Source: Rhodospirillales bacterium
GTDB taxonomy: Bacteria; Pseudomonadota; Alphaproteobacteria; Rhodospirillales; JANQFP01
Length of the DNA: 51,705 nucleotides
Assembly (NCBI GenBank): GCA_028277795.1
Contig: JANQFP010000024.1
Span: forward strand, 1 to 51,705
Direction of reading: 5' to 3'
The notes beneath the pieces were generated by a model. It was not told where the DNA came from. It made no database searches and worked only from the letters and a program-made list of their open reading frames with translations. Positions 1 through 7,140 of this stretch are shown piece by piece. A program made the translations under genes and the position numbers. The number at the start of each line of letters is the position of its first letter. Position 1 is the stretch's first letter.

Positions 1-3
1 TGG

Positions 4-26
4 ATGCCCGTGACAAGCACGGGCAT
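4..26. repeat. REP-like palindrome (half element) at the window edge
   Basis: Perfect 9-bp inverted repeat ATGCCCGTG / CACGGGCAT around a 5-base ACAAG loop, flanked by TGG on the left and GACG on the right. The layout (TGGA, stem, 5-base loop, stem, TGACG) matches the right half of the twin palindrome at 20096-20155. The left half would lie outside the window. A related imperfect palindrome (CCGTGGG TCAAG CCCGG) follows at about 88-104. Both lie downstream of coq7, a usual place for such elements. Confidence 0.6.
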
Positions 27-168
27 GACGACTTCTGCTTGTTCGACCTCGCAGGGACACCACCGGTTTTGCCGAACCGGACAGCCGTGGGTCAAGCCCG
101 GCAATGGCGGAAAAGAGGGGAACGCCGTTGAACGGATGGGCGCCGGAGGGCGCGTGCCCGATGGCCGG

Positions 169-729
169 CTAGATGCGTTCCGACAGCCAGATGGCCAGCC
201 GCGAGCCGGCCTTGATGGCCAGGGTCAGGGGCAGGTAGCCGGGGGCGCCCTCGGCCCCGTGGGCCAGGCCCACGTCCCGGTGGTCCAGCTCTTCCTGGCG
301 GAAGGCCTCGCAGGTGTCGCGCAGCTCCGCCTCGTCGTCCTCCAGGTGCTCGACCTGCCTGGCGTAGTGGTCGTCGATGACCTCCTCGACGGCGACGGTG
401 CAGGCCATGGCGGCCCGCGGCCCGAGCAGGGCGGTGCCGGCGCCGAGCGCGAAGCCGGCCACGTGCCACAGGGGCAGCAGCGCCGTCGGGCGCACCCGGC
501 GCCGGGCGATGAGGTCGCCGAAGGTGTCCAGGTGCTGGCGCTCCTGCACCGCCATCTTGCGGATCACCGGACCCGCCGGGCTGCGGCCGAGGACCGCCAG
601 CTGGCCCTCGTAGATGCGCACCGCGCCGTATTCGCCGGCGTGGTCGACGCGGATGATGCGCTCCACCCGCTGGCGCGGCGTCGGGTCGCCGGGCATGCGG
701 TTCGGCGGTCGGTGGGCGGTGTCGGTCAC
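169..729 (-). CDS. coq7: Demethoxyubiquinone hydroxylase (COQ7 family)
   Basis: Diiron monooxygenase of ubiquinone biosynthesis that hydroxylates 5-demethoxyubiquinol before the last O-methylation; membrane-associated. The 186-residue product has the family's duplicated four-helix pattern of iron ligands: DHAGEYGA near residue 35, the ExxH of QERQH, VEEVIDDHY, and a second ExxH in RQEELDH. The GTG start is preferred because GTGA overlaps the dsbB stop, suggesting translational coupling; an internal ATG at 696 is the alternative. It matters here because rquA, further along the window, converts ubiquinone to rhodoquinone. Family call is confident, exact start less so. Confidence 0.88.
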   Translation of the reverse strand: MTDTAHRPPNRMPGDPTPRQRVERIIRVDHAGEYGAVRIYEGQLAVLGRSPAGPVIRKMAVQERQHLDTFGDLIARRRVRPTALLPLWHVAGFALGAGTALLGPRAAMACTVAVEEVIDDHYARQVEHLEDDEAELRDTCEAFRQEELDHRDVGLAHGAEGAPGYLPLTLAIKAGSRLAIWLSERI

Positions 730-1238
730 GCGGGCCTCCCGGTCCCCATCAGGCGCGCACCCATGAGTGTGGCGGCGGTGAGGAGCAACGATACGGCCAC
801 ATTGTAGACGGTGAGCGACAGGCCGAGGAAGGTCCAATCGATGCGGTCGCAGGGCAGGGGCTGGGGGCCGGCCAGACGGGCCCGCAGCTCCTCGACGGTG
901 AGGTTGGCGGGGAGCGGGCCGCCGCAGGAGGCGGGGGCCTCCCACCAGTGCTGCTCGATGCCGACGTGATAGGCGGCGATCCCGCCGCCGGCCAGGAAGA
1001 CGACGGCGCACGCGGCCACCGCCGCCGTCCGCGCCGCGCCCCGCGGCAGCAGCAGCGACAGGGTGCTGAGGACCCCGGCCACGGCATAGGGGACGCGCTG
1101 GTAGAGGCACAGGATGCAGGGCTCGGCCCCCAGCCCGTACTGGACGAAATAGGCGGCGCCCAGGGAGCCGACGCAGGCGGCCAGAACCAGAAGCGGCACG
1201 ATGCGCGGCCAGTCGGGGGCGGCGGTGGAGGTGACCAT
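726..1238 (-). CDS. dsbB: Disulfide bond formation protein DsbB
   Basis: Inner-membrane quinone reductase that reoxidises DsbA and passes the electrons to ubiquinone. The 170-residue product has four predicted membrane helices. The first periplasmic loop carries the CxxC pair in EPCILCLYQR, the family signature. The second loop carries the other redox cysteines, in PASCGG and PLPCDR. Start ATG at 1238 was chosen over upstream in-frame ATGs because AGGGG precedes it and the extra N-terminus looks non-coding. The stop overlaps the coq7 start by four bases, so two quinone-linked genes are co-transcribed. Confidence 0.88.
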   Translation of the reverse strand: MVTSTAAPDWPRIVPLLVLAACVGSLGAAYFVQYGLGAEPCILCLYQRVPYAVAGVLSTLSLLLPRGAARTAAVAACAVVFLAGGGIAAYHVGIEQHWWEAPASCGGPLPANLTVEELRARLAGPQPLPCDRIDWTFLGLSLTVYNVAVSLLLTAATLMGARLMGTGRPA

Positions 1239-1287
1239 GGAGCCCCTATTACTGCAAAGGCCCAACGAGCGCCACATCACGACGGCG

Positions 1288-1869
1288 CTACATCACGAAC
1301 CGGACCATGAGGAAGCCGCCCAGCAGCAGGATGAAGAACAGGGTGGTCAGCTTGGCCAGGTTGTTCTCGACGAAGGACCGGATGGGCGGGCCGTAGCGCC
1401 ACAGCAGGCCGGCCTCAAGGTAGAAGCGCAGACCCCGCGACAGCACCGAGGCGACGGTGAAGGTGACCGGGTCCAGGGCGGTGACGCCGCTGGCGATGGT
1501 GATGACCTTGTAGGGGAACGGGGTCAGGCCGGCGCCGGCGACGATCCACGCGCCCCATTCGTTGTACGAGTCCTGGAAGGCGCCGAACTTGTCGGTGTAG
1601 CCGTAGAAGTCGACGATGGGCCGGCCCACGGTCTCGTACAGGAAGTACCCGATGCCGTAGCCGGCGAGGCCGCCCAGCACCGAGGCCACGGTGCACACGA
1701 AGGCGATCTTCCAGGCCCGCTCGCGCGCCGCCAGCACCATGGGGATGACCAGCACGTCGGGCGGGATGGGAAACACCGAGCTCTCGACGAAGGACACCAC
1801 GAACAGCGCCCACAGGGCGTGACGATGGCCGGCCAGGCCCATGGTCCAGTCGTAGAGGCGTTGCAGCAT
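1288..1869 (-). CDS. YqaA/DedA-family membrane protein
   Basis: Integral membrane protein of 193 residues from the DedA/SNARE-associated (VTT) superfamily, short YqaA-like branch. The region SSVFPIPPDVLVIPM near residues 30-45 is the typical re-entrant segment with acidic and proline residues. A glycine-rich segment (VLGGLAGYGIGYFL) and the conserved GAGLTPFPYKVITIASG follow. DedA-family proteins are implicated in lipid scrambling and membrane homeostasis; the specific substrate here is unknown. It sits 18 bp downstream of the acetyltransferase stop on the same strand, so it is probably in one transcript with the surrounding leftward genes. Confidence 0.8.
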   Translation of the reverse strand: MLQRLYDWTMGLAGHRHALWALFVVSFVESSVFPIPPDVLVIPMVLAARERAWKIAFVCTVASVLGGLAGYGIGYFLYETVGRPIVDFYGYTDKFGAFQDSYNEWGAWIVAGAGLTPFPYKVITIASGVTALDPVTFTVASVLSRGLRFYLEAGLLWRYGPPIRSFVENNLAKLTTLFFILLLGGFLMVRFVM

Positions 1870-1887
1870 GGGGGCGTCTCGTCGCGG

Positions 1888-2430
1888 TCAGCGGTCGGGC
1901 AGGGTGGCGTCGCCGTCGCCCAGGGGGCGCTGCATGAACACGGTGTCGACCCAGCGGCCCAGCTTGAAGCCGCTGGCGCGCAGGACGCCCGCCTGGACGA
2001 ACCCGAGGCGGGCGTGCAGGCGGATGGACGGTGCGTTCCCGGTGTCGCCGATGACCGCCACCATCTGGCGGTAGCCCAGGGCCTCACACCGGTCGATGAC
2101 CGTCTGCAGCAGGCGGCTGCCGAGGCCGTTGCGCCCGGCGTCCGGGGCCACGTAGACCGTGTCCTCGACGGTGAAGCGGTAGGCCGACCGGGGCCGGAAC
2201 GCGGCGGCGTAGGCGAACCCGACCACCCGGCCGTCCACATCGGCCACCACGTAGGGCAGGCGGCGGGCCAGGATGGCGGTGCGGCGGCGGGCCATCTCGG
2301 TGACGTCGGGGGCGATCTCCTCGAAGCTGGCCAGGCCGCCCAGGACGTGGTGGGCGTAGATGGCCTGGACCGCCGCCATGTCGTCCTCGGCGGAGTCGCG
2401 GATGGTGACCGCGGGCGCGATGACGGTCAT
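1888..2430 (-). CDS. GNAT N-acetyltransferase, phosphinothricin acetyltransferase-like
   Basis: Acetyl-CoA-dependent N-acetyltransferase of 180 residues. The fold markers are TIRDSAEDDMAAVQAIY at the N-terminus, VVADVDGRVVGFAYA (beta4), VYVAPDAGRNGLGSRLL carrying the Q/RxxGxG/A pyrophosphate loop, and NAPSIRLHARLGF. This arrangement matches the Pat/MddA subgroup, which acetylates phosphinothricin, methionine sulfone or sulfoximine; the natural substrate cannot be fixed from sequence. The ATG overlaps the stop of the upstream amidohydrolase as ATGA, so the two are translationally coupled. Confidence 0.82.
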   Translation of the reverse strand: MTVIAPAVTIRDSAEDDMAAVQAIYAHHVLGGLASFEEIAPDVTEMARRRTAILARRLPYVVADVDGRVVGFAYAAAFRPRSAYRFTVEDTVYVAPDAGRNGLGSRLLQTVIDRCEALGYRQMVAVIGDTGNAPSIRLHARLGFVQAGVLRASGFKLGRWVDTVFMQRPLGDGDATLPDR

Positions 2431-3353
2431 GTCGCCTCCAGGGCCCGGCCGTCGAGGGTCCCGAGGACCGCGATGAGGCGGCCGATCTTGTCGGCGAGCG
2501 CGGCCAGCCCCGGCTTGCGGGTCAGGCGCGCCTCGTCCATGTACAGGGCCCGGTTGATCTCGATCTGCAGGGCGTGGATACCGTCGGCGGGGCGGCCGTA
2601 GTGGCGGGTGGTGAAGCCGCCGGCATAGGGGCGGTTGCGGGTGATCACGAGCCCCATGTGGCGGAGCTCCGCCTCGACGGTCCCGGTGAGGCCCGGGGCG
2701 CACGCCGTGCCGTGGCAGTCGCCGAGCACCACGTCCACCCGCTTGAGGCCGGGGTCGCTGTCCATGGGGCCGCCGACCGACGGCATGGAGTGGCAGTCGA
2801 TGAGGATGCAGGTGCCGAAACGGGCCTTGGTGGCGTCCACCAGGCCGGCCAGGGTCTGGTGGTACGGGCCATACAGCCGGTCGATGCGCTCCCGGGCTTC
2901 GGCGAAGGTCAGGCGGCCGCGGTAGATCTCCTCGCCGCTGGTCACCACCCGGGGGATGGTGCCCAGGCCGGCCGCAACCCGGGGCGAGTCCGTATTGACG
3001 TAGTCGGGCAACGGGCCGTCGAACATGTCCGGGTCAAGCTCGTAGGTCTCCCGGTTGGGATCCACGTAGGCCCGCGGGAAGCGGGCGCGCAGGAGCGGCG
3101 CGCCGAGGCGCGGCGCGGCGGCGAACACCTCGTCGACGAAGGCGTCCTCGGAGCGGCGCAGGGCCAGGGGGGCAAGCCGCGAGGCGGCGATGAAGGACGG
3201 CGGATAGTCCCGTCCGCTGTGCGGCGAGGCGAACACCAGCGGCACCGTCTGGTCGTCCGGCGCCAGCACCTCGCAGGCGCCGGCCGGCGGGGCGTCGGGG
3301 CGGTCGACCAGCCGGCCGGCGGCGGTCGTGGAGTCGTCTTTGGCGGCGGACAA
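2427..3353 (-). CDS. N-formylglutamate amidohydrolase family protein
   Basis: Zinc-dependent amidohydrolase of the N-formylglutamate deformylase (HutG) family, which releases glutamate from formylglutamate at the end of one histidine degradation route. Visible family motifs are FASPHSGRDYP, the RSEDAFVDE region, DPNRE, ILIDCHSMP (metal-site histidine) and NRPYAGGF. No other hut genes are nearby, so the true substrate may differ. A TTG start at 3353 is preferred because GGGAG lies upstream of it; an in-frame ATG at 3428 would add a low-complexity Arg/Pro extension. It is the first gene of the leftward block. Confidence 0.78.
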   Translation of the reverse strand: MSAAKDDSTTAAGRLVDRPDAPPAGACEVLAPDDQTVPLVFASPHSGRDYPPSFIAASRLAPLALRRSEDAFVDEVFAAAPRLGAPLLRARFPRAYVDPNRETYELDPDMFDGPLPDYVNTDSPRVAAGLGTIPRVVTSGEEIYRGRLTFAEARERIDRLYGPYHQTLAGLVDATKARFGTCILIDCHSMPSVGGPMDSDPGLKRVDVVLGDCHGTACAPGLTGTVEAELRHMGLVITRNRPYAGGFTTRHYGRPADGIHALQIEINRALYMDEARLTRKPGLAALADKIGRLIAVLGTLDGRALEAT

Positions 3354-3458
3354 GGCGGTCTCCCGTGGGCCGCGGCGCGGGCGGGCGGCGTCTCCCGGTC
3401 TGTTAGCGTCCCCGGCCGGCCGGCGCAACCGTTAACCGTCGCACCGTCCGGCCGACCC

Positions 3459-3488
3459 TTGCCAACGCCGGCTCCGGGAGGCTACAAC
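3459..3488 (+). promoter_or_regulatory. Candidate sigma70-type promoter for tRNA-Val
   Basis: TTGCCA (3459-3464) and TACAAC (3483-3488) are separated by 18 bases and end about 31 bases before the first tRNA nucleotide, a suitable distance for a tRNA leader. The -10 match is only moderate, so this is a position-supported guess. Confidence 0.4.
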
Positions 3489-3519
3489 GGGCCGTCTTCC
3501 GGCGCCCTTTCGGCGCTGC

Positions 3520-3594
3520 GGGCGCGTAGCTCAGCGGGAGAGCACTACGTTGACATCGTAGGGGTCGCTGGTTCAATCCCAGCCGCGCCCACCA
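3520..3594 (+). tRNA. tRNA-Val (anticodon GAC), intact, CCA encoded
   Basis: Full cloverleaf of 75 nt. Acceptor GGGCGCG pairs with CGCGCCC; D stem GCTC/GAGC; anticodon stem CTACG/CGTAG around TTGACAT with anticodon GAC at 3552-3554; T stem GCTGG/CCAGC around TTCAATC; then A and an encoded CCA. The anticodon reads GUC valine codons. Its 3' 49 bases recur at 6112-6160, so this gene appears to be the integration site of the element that follows. Confidence 0.95.
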
Positions 3595-3941
3595 CCAAGT
3601 CCCTGGAAAGATAACGCGTTTCGGGTTTCGGGCCGGCGGGGTCTCTCCTCCACCAGGACGACGCTGGCCGGGGCGCCGTCGATGACGTGGAGCGGCGCGT
3701 CCACGTGGGGCACGGGATCTCCGGGCCAGCCCGGCAACGCGGCGGAAAAGGCCGGCGGGCCGTGGTGACAGGTGGGCACGCGACCGGCCTATCCGTTGAG
3801 AACACGGCCTGCCAATCGTGGCCGATGGGGGTGGCGAAAACCTGGGGGTCAGGCGGCGCCGATGCGGCGCCCGATTTAACCACTGGACAGGGCAATGTGG
3901 AGTAACCAACTTCAGCCCAACGACCCGGGACAGCGCCATCC
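3595..3941. other. Intergenic region inside the islet, no convincing gene
   Basis: This 347-bp GC-rich stretch separates the tRNA from the radical SAM gene. Open frames exist on both strands but have no ribosome-binding site or recognisable domain. A leftward frame ending near 3573 has a plausible-looking stretch (PVPHVDAPLHVIDGAP), possibly a remnant; I could not identify it. I see no clear promoter. Confidence 0.4.
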
Positions 3942-4958
3942 ATGAACAACGCCTTGAGCTTCGCCCAGCACATGGGGCGATATCTGGTATCGAAAGGCCT
4001 CGTGCACATGATCGTGCACGTGACCAACCACTGCAATTTCCGCTGCGATCACTGCTTCATCGACTTCTCCACCAAGCGGGACCTGCGTCTCGACAAATAC
4101 AAGGAACTGGGCGCCGCGGCGGGCAAGCTGTTCTGGCTCGACATCGGGGGCGGCGAGCCGTTCATCCGCAAGGATCTTGCCGACATCGTGGCGGCGTTCG
4201 ACTCCGACGTGGTCCAGATCCCGACCAACGGGTGGTTCACCGATGCCACCGTGGAGCAATGCCGGCGCATGGTGGCGCGGGGCGACCGCGAGGTCGTCGT
4301 TTCGCTGAGCGTCGACGGCCTCAGGGAGACCCACGACCGGATCCGGCACCAGGAAGGCTCGTGGGACCGGCTCTGGCAGACCTTCGAGGCCCTGAAGCGG
4401 GTCGACGGGGTGCACGTCAAGGCGTTGACCGTCGTCCACAACGGCAACGTCGACGAGATCATCCCGTTGATGCACGAGGTGCGCAAATACGGGCCCGACC
4501 ACCATTCGGTGATCCTGGTGCGCGGGGAAACCATTTCGGACGACGTAGAGCTGCCGCCCATCGATGTGTTGCGGGAGCTCGGCGCCGAGATCGCCGCCCT
4601 TCAGGAAGAGGCCTACGACTACGGCCAGAACCGCCTGGCGGCGCGGGTGCTGCGGAACTACCACCGCTTCGTCTGGGATGTCTCGCTGCGTATTCTCGAG
4701 GAGCAGCGGCAGACCATCCCCTGCCTTGCCGGCAAAACGCAGTTGGTGGTATACGGCGACGGCCGCGTGTCGTCCTGCGAGATGCTGGAGCCGGTGGGCG
4801 ATCTGCGAATCCAGAGCTTCGCGGAAATCAGAGACAGTCAGCCCTTCCGCGCCCAGGTGGCCGATATCGTCGCCGGCAAGTGCCATTGCACGCACAACTG
4901 CGCCCTGATGGACAGCATCTTCTTCAATCCGCGGAACATTCCGCAGCTTCTCAAGTAG
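3942..4958 (+). CDS. Radical SAM protein with SPASM-like C-terminus
   Basis: Radical S-adenosylmethionine enzyme of 338 residues. The [4Fe-4S]-SAM motif is Cys31-x3-Cys35-x2-Cys38 (NHCNFRCDHC), followed by the GGEP motif (DIGGGEPFIRKD). Extra cysteines at 261, 279, 314, 316 and 320 form a SPASM/Twitch-like auxiliary cluster region, typical of enzymes that modify peptides or carry out other anaerobic maturations. The stop overlaps the AGGA that serves the glycosyltransferase 8 bp downstream, so the two act as an operon. No precursor peptide gene was recognised nearby. Substrate unknown: protein or peptide maturation, or sugar modification coupled to the glycosyltransferase, are both possible. 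Confidence 0.85.
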   Translation: MNNALSFAQHMGRYLVSKGLVHMIVHVTNHCNFRCDHCFIDFSTKRDLRLDKYKELGAAAGKLFWLDIGGGEPFIRKDLADIVAAFDSDVVQIPTNGWFTDATVEQCRRMVARGDREVVVSLSVDGLRETHDRIRHQEGSWDRLWQTFEALKRVDGVHVKALTVVHNGNVDEIIPLMHEVRKYGPDHHSVILVRGETISDDVELPPIDVLRELGAEIAALQEEAYDYGQNRLAARVLRNYHRFVWDVSLRILEEQRQTIPCLAGKTQLVVYGDGRVSSCEMLEPVGDLRIQSFAEIRDSQPFRAQVADIVAGKCHCTHNCALMDSIFFNPRNIPQLLK

Positions 4959-4966
4959 GACCTCCC

Positions 4967-5941
4967 GTGACCAAGGCCTGCGTCGTGATCCCGTTCAAGG
5001 ATCGCCACGATCAGTTGCGCCAGTGCCTGGACAGCCTCGAGCCGCAGTTGACCAGTTCCGTCGACGTCTTGGTGATCGACGACGGAAGCCGCGATTCGGT
5101 GGAGGACCACGCAGACTGGGCGGACCGCTTGTCCTCGGGCCGCCTCCACCTGGTCCGGCAGGACAGGAACCATGGGGTGAGCGCGGCGCGCAACACCGGC
5201 ATCAAGTGGTGCCTGGACCGCGATTACGACTTGGTGCTGATGATCGACAGCGATTGCATCGCCCCGACCGATTGGGTGGGCACGCACCTGGCGCTGCACG
5301 CCCGTTACCCGGATATCCCCGTCATCGGCGGCAGCATTCGCGGCGAGGGGGCCTTCCTGTGGGCGCGGCTGGACCGCATGATGACCTGGTTCCACGTCAT
5401 TCCGGGGTCGCCGGCCCGCGAGCTGCCCGCCCCCTACACCCTTCCGACGGCCAACATCAGCATCAAGATCAGGGCCCTTCCCTTCGGCGATACGTTCTTC
5501 GACGCCCGGCTGCGGACGGGGGAGGACTCGGCCTTTTCCAACCGGGTGCGCAATGCCGGTTACCGGATCATGTTCTCGCCGGTGCCCGAGATCGCCCACA
5601 AGGACCGTGAGACGTTTTCCGCCGTCCTCAAGCACCAGTACGAGTTCGGCCGCCATCATTTCTACACCAGCCATATGAGCCGGGACCTGACCCACCTGTG
5701 CTTCAATCCCCTCTACCGGATGGTGTTCGGCCTGGGTTTCGTGATCGGCCTGCCGGTGTACGCGGCGTGGGGCTGCTTCCTCAACATGCGGCCCTGGCTC
5801 AAGCACGACCGACGCAACCTCCTCTATTGGCCGCTCCTTCAGGTCTTCTGGCTGGTAAAAGGGATTGCCGTCCTCGAGGCCATTTTCCTCCAGAAAAGCG
5901 CATTCCGTCTCGAGCAGACCCCGGCCGGGACCAACCGCTAA
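4967..5941 (+). CDS. Family 2 glycosyltransferase, membrane-anchored
   Basis: GT-A fold inverting glycosyltransferase of 324 residues. The nucleotide-sugar region is VVIPFKDRHDQL with VLVIDDGSRD. The metal-binding DxD is Asp94-Ser-Asp96 (MIDSDCIAP), and the acceptor/base region is GEDSAF near residue 186. Two hydrophobic segments, roughly 240-265 and 275-300, should anchor it in the inner membrane with a cytoplasmic catalytic domain. GTG start with AGGA overlapping the upstream stop. It is paired with the radical SAM gene inside the tRNA-bounded islet and probably modifies a surface glycan or the product of its partner. Confidence 0.85.
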   Translation: MTKACVVIPFKDRHDQLRQCLDSLEPQLTSSVDVLVIDDGSRDSVEDHADWADRLSSGRLHLVRQDRNHGVSAARNTGIKWCLDRDYDLVLMIDSDCIAPTDWVGTHLALHARYPDIPVIGGSIRGEGAFLWARLDRMMTWFHVIPGSPARELPAPYTLPTANISIKIRALPFGDTFFDARLRTGEDSAFSNRVRNAGYRIMFSPVPEIAHKDRETFSAVLKHQYEFGRHHFYTSHMSRDLTHLCFNPLYRMVFGLGFVIGLPVYAAWGCFLNMRPWLKHDRRNLLYWPLLQVFWLVKGIAVLEAIFLQKSAFRLEQTPAGTNR

Positions 5942-6111
5942 CGCGGTCGCCAAGTAGCCAGACGCCGCTCGCTGGTCGAGGATATCGGGGGCCTGGTTTC
6001 GATCATCGGCTCGTGCCACAGGATTTCACAGAGTCACCGGAACGAACCGGAAATCCGTGACATCCGAAGGTTGCGAAAAGCCCCGAATCTTGCGGTGTTG
6101 CCGTGAACCCG

Positions 6112-6160
6112 CTACGTTGACATCGTAGGAGTCGCCGGTTCAATCCCAGCCGCGCCCACC
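6112..6160 (+). repeat. tRNA-Val 3' fragment (attR-like direct repeat)
   Basis: Copy of tRNA-Val positions 3545-3593, from the anticodon stem through the acceptor 3' strand and CC. Two differences: G to A in the variable loop (6130) and T to C in the T stem (6136), which breaks one T-stem pair. No 5' half (acceptor, D arm) precedes it, so it is not a functional tRNA. The surrounding 5942-6242 gap (301 bp) holds no gene. A partial dyad (GTCACCGG ... CCGGAAATCCGTGAC) lies just upstream at about 6033-6061, possibly a recombinase arm site. Confidence 0.8.
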
Positions 6161-6242
6161 CCCGATACCCGTTGGCAGGCAAGGGGGTTCTCGTTCCCAT
6201 GGTCCTGGCCGGACACGTCTTGCCGCACCCGACCCACGCCCG

Positions 6243-6995
6243 ATGATCAAGGACTTGCTGAGGCGGATACTCCCCGAGACGGCCGTCGCCCGCCTGCAGG
6301 CGGCCGACCACTACCTCAATGGCGAGCCCGAGATCCGGTTGCTGCCCCACCTGTGCGACGCCAACCGGATGTCCTTGGACATCGGTGCGAACATCGGCAC
6401 CTACACCTATTTCATGCGCCGGCATTCCCGGCGGGTGCGGGCCTACGAACCCAATCCGGAGCTGGCCGCTCGCCTGCAGCGGTTGTTTCCGGGCGTGACC
6501 GTGCGCCACGCGGCGGTCTCCGACCAGCCGGGCGAGCTGGTGCTGCGTATTCCGGTCGAGGAGGGCCGCCTTCAACACGAACTGGCCGGCGTGGCACACC
6601 AATCGGACGCGCCGGGCGAGTTCGTCAAGCACACCGTAGCGGCGGTCCGTATCGACGACGAGGACCTGACCGATATCGGGTTCATCAAGATCGACGTCGA
6701 GCAACACGAACTCCCGGTGCTGCGAGGCGCCATGGAGACCATCGAGGCCTGCCTGCCGGCCATCCTGACCGAGGTGGCGCCTCTGAAATATCCCCAAGCC
6801 GTCCCCGAGACGTTCGCCTTCCTGACGGACTTGGGGTACTCGGGATGGTTCAAGTTCGACGGCCGATACCTCCCCTTCTCGCAGTTCGTTGGTGAAGAGC
6901 ACGCCAATCCCGCGCAGTTCGGTCGCCGGTTCATGCACAACAATGTCGTCTTCCTGCCGCGGGGCCGCGACGCCGCCTTCCTCGCACGCCAATAG
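6243..6995 (+). CDS. FkbM-family methyltransferase
   Basis: SAM-dependent O-methyltransferase of 250 residues. SAM-binding motif I is SLDIGANIGTYT (about residues 40-51), followed by the acidic motif YEPNPEL and the family-typical FIKIDVEQHELPVLRGA near residue 145. FkbM-type enzymes methylate hydroxyls of polyketides, exopolysaccharide or LPS sugars, and glycans. It starts 82 bp after the tRNA fragment, outside the proposed islet but next to it, and no promoter was obvious. Substrate unknown; the neighbouring glycosyltransferase suggests a surface glycan. Confidence 0.85.
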   Translation: MIKDLLRRILPETAVARLQAADHYLNGEPEIRLLPHLCDANRMSLDIGANIGTYTYFMRRHSRRVRAYEPNPELAARLQRLFPGVTVRHAAVSDQPGELVLRIPVEEGRLQHELAGVAHQSDAPGEFVKHTVAAVRIDDEDLTDIGFIKIDVEQHELPVLRGAMETIEACLPAILTEVAPLKYPQAVPETFAFLTDLGYSGWFKFDGRYLPFSQFVGEEHANPAQFGRRFMHNNVVFLPRGRDAAFLARQ

Positions 6996-7140
6996 ACGGC
7001 CGCCGAAACGTGCGGATCCCAACCATCGGCTTGGCGCCCCCATGGTCCGCCGAAGCGGACGTGCGGCCGCCGTTTGCGCGGGACCGCTTGTGGGTTAACA
7101 ATGACCGCGGAGGCGGTGAAGCGGGACCGGGGCACGGCGG

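Larger units (their letters stand above)
3545..6160. mobile_element. Putative 2.6-kb genomic islet integrated at tRNA-Val
   Basis: Bounded on the left by the 3' half of the intact tRNA-Val and on the right by a 49-bp imperfect direct copy (47 of 49 identical) that cannot itself form a tRNA. Inside are only a radical SAM gene and a glycosyltransferase gene; no integrase or transposase survives. Intact tRNA at one end and a 3' tRNA fragment at the other is the classic footprint of tyrosine-recombinase integration. The alternative is a decayed tandem tRNA duplication, which would not explain the cargo. The boundary call is inference from the repeat. Confidence 0.6.

Noticed and set aside
3818..4966. 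An N-terminal extension of the glycosyltransferase frame running through the radical SAM gene
   Set aside because: The extra 383 codons are Arg/Gly/Pro-rich out-of-frame sequence; the GT2 domain begins exactly at the GTG at 4967 with AGGA upstream.
6112..6160. A second functional tRNA-Val
   Set aside because: The acceptor 5' strand and D arm are absent and one T-stem pair is broken; it is only a 3' fragment.
6003..7043. Minus-strand open frame across the tRNA fragment and the FkbM gene
   Set aside because: No domain, low-complexity composition, and it overlaps a clear methyltransferase gene.
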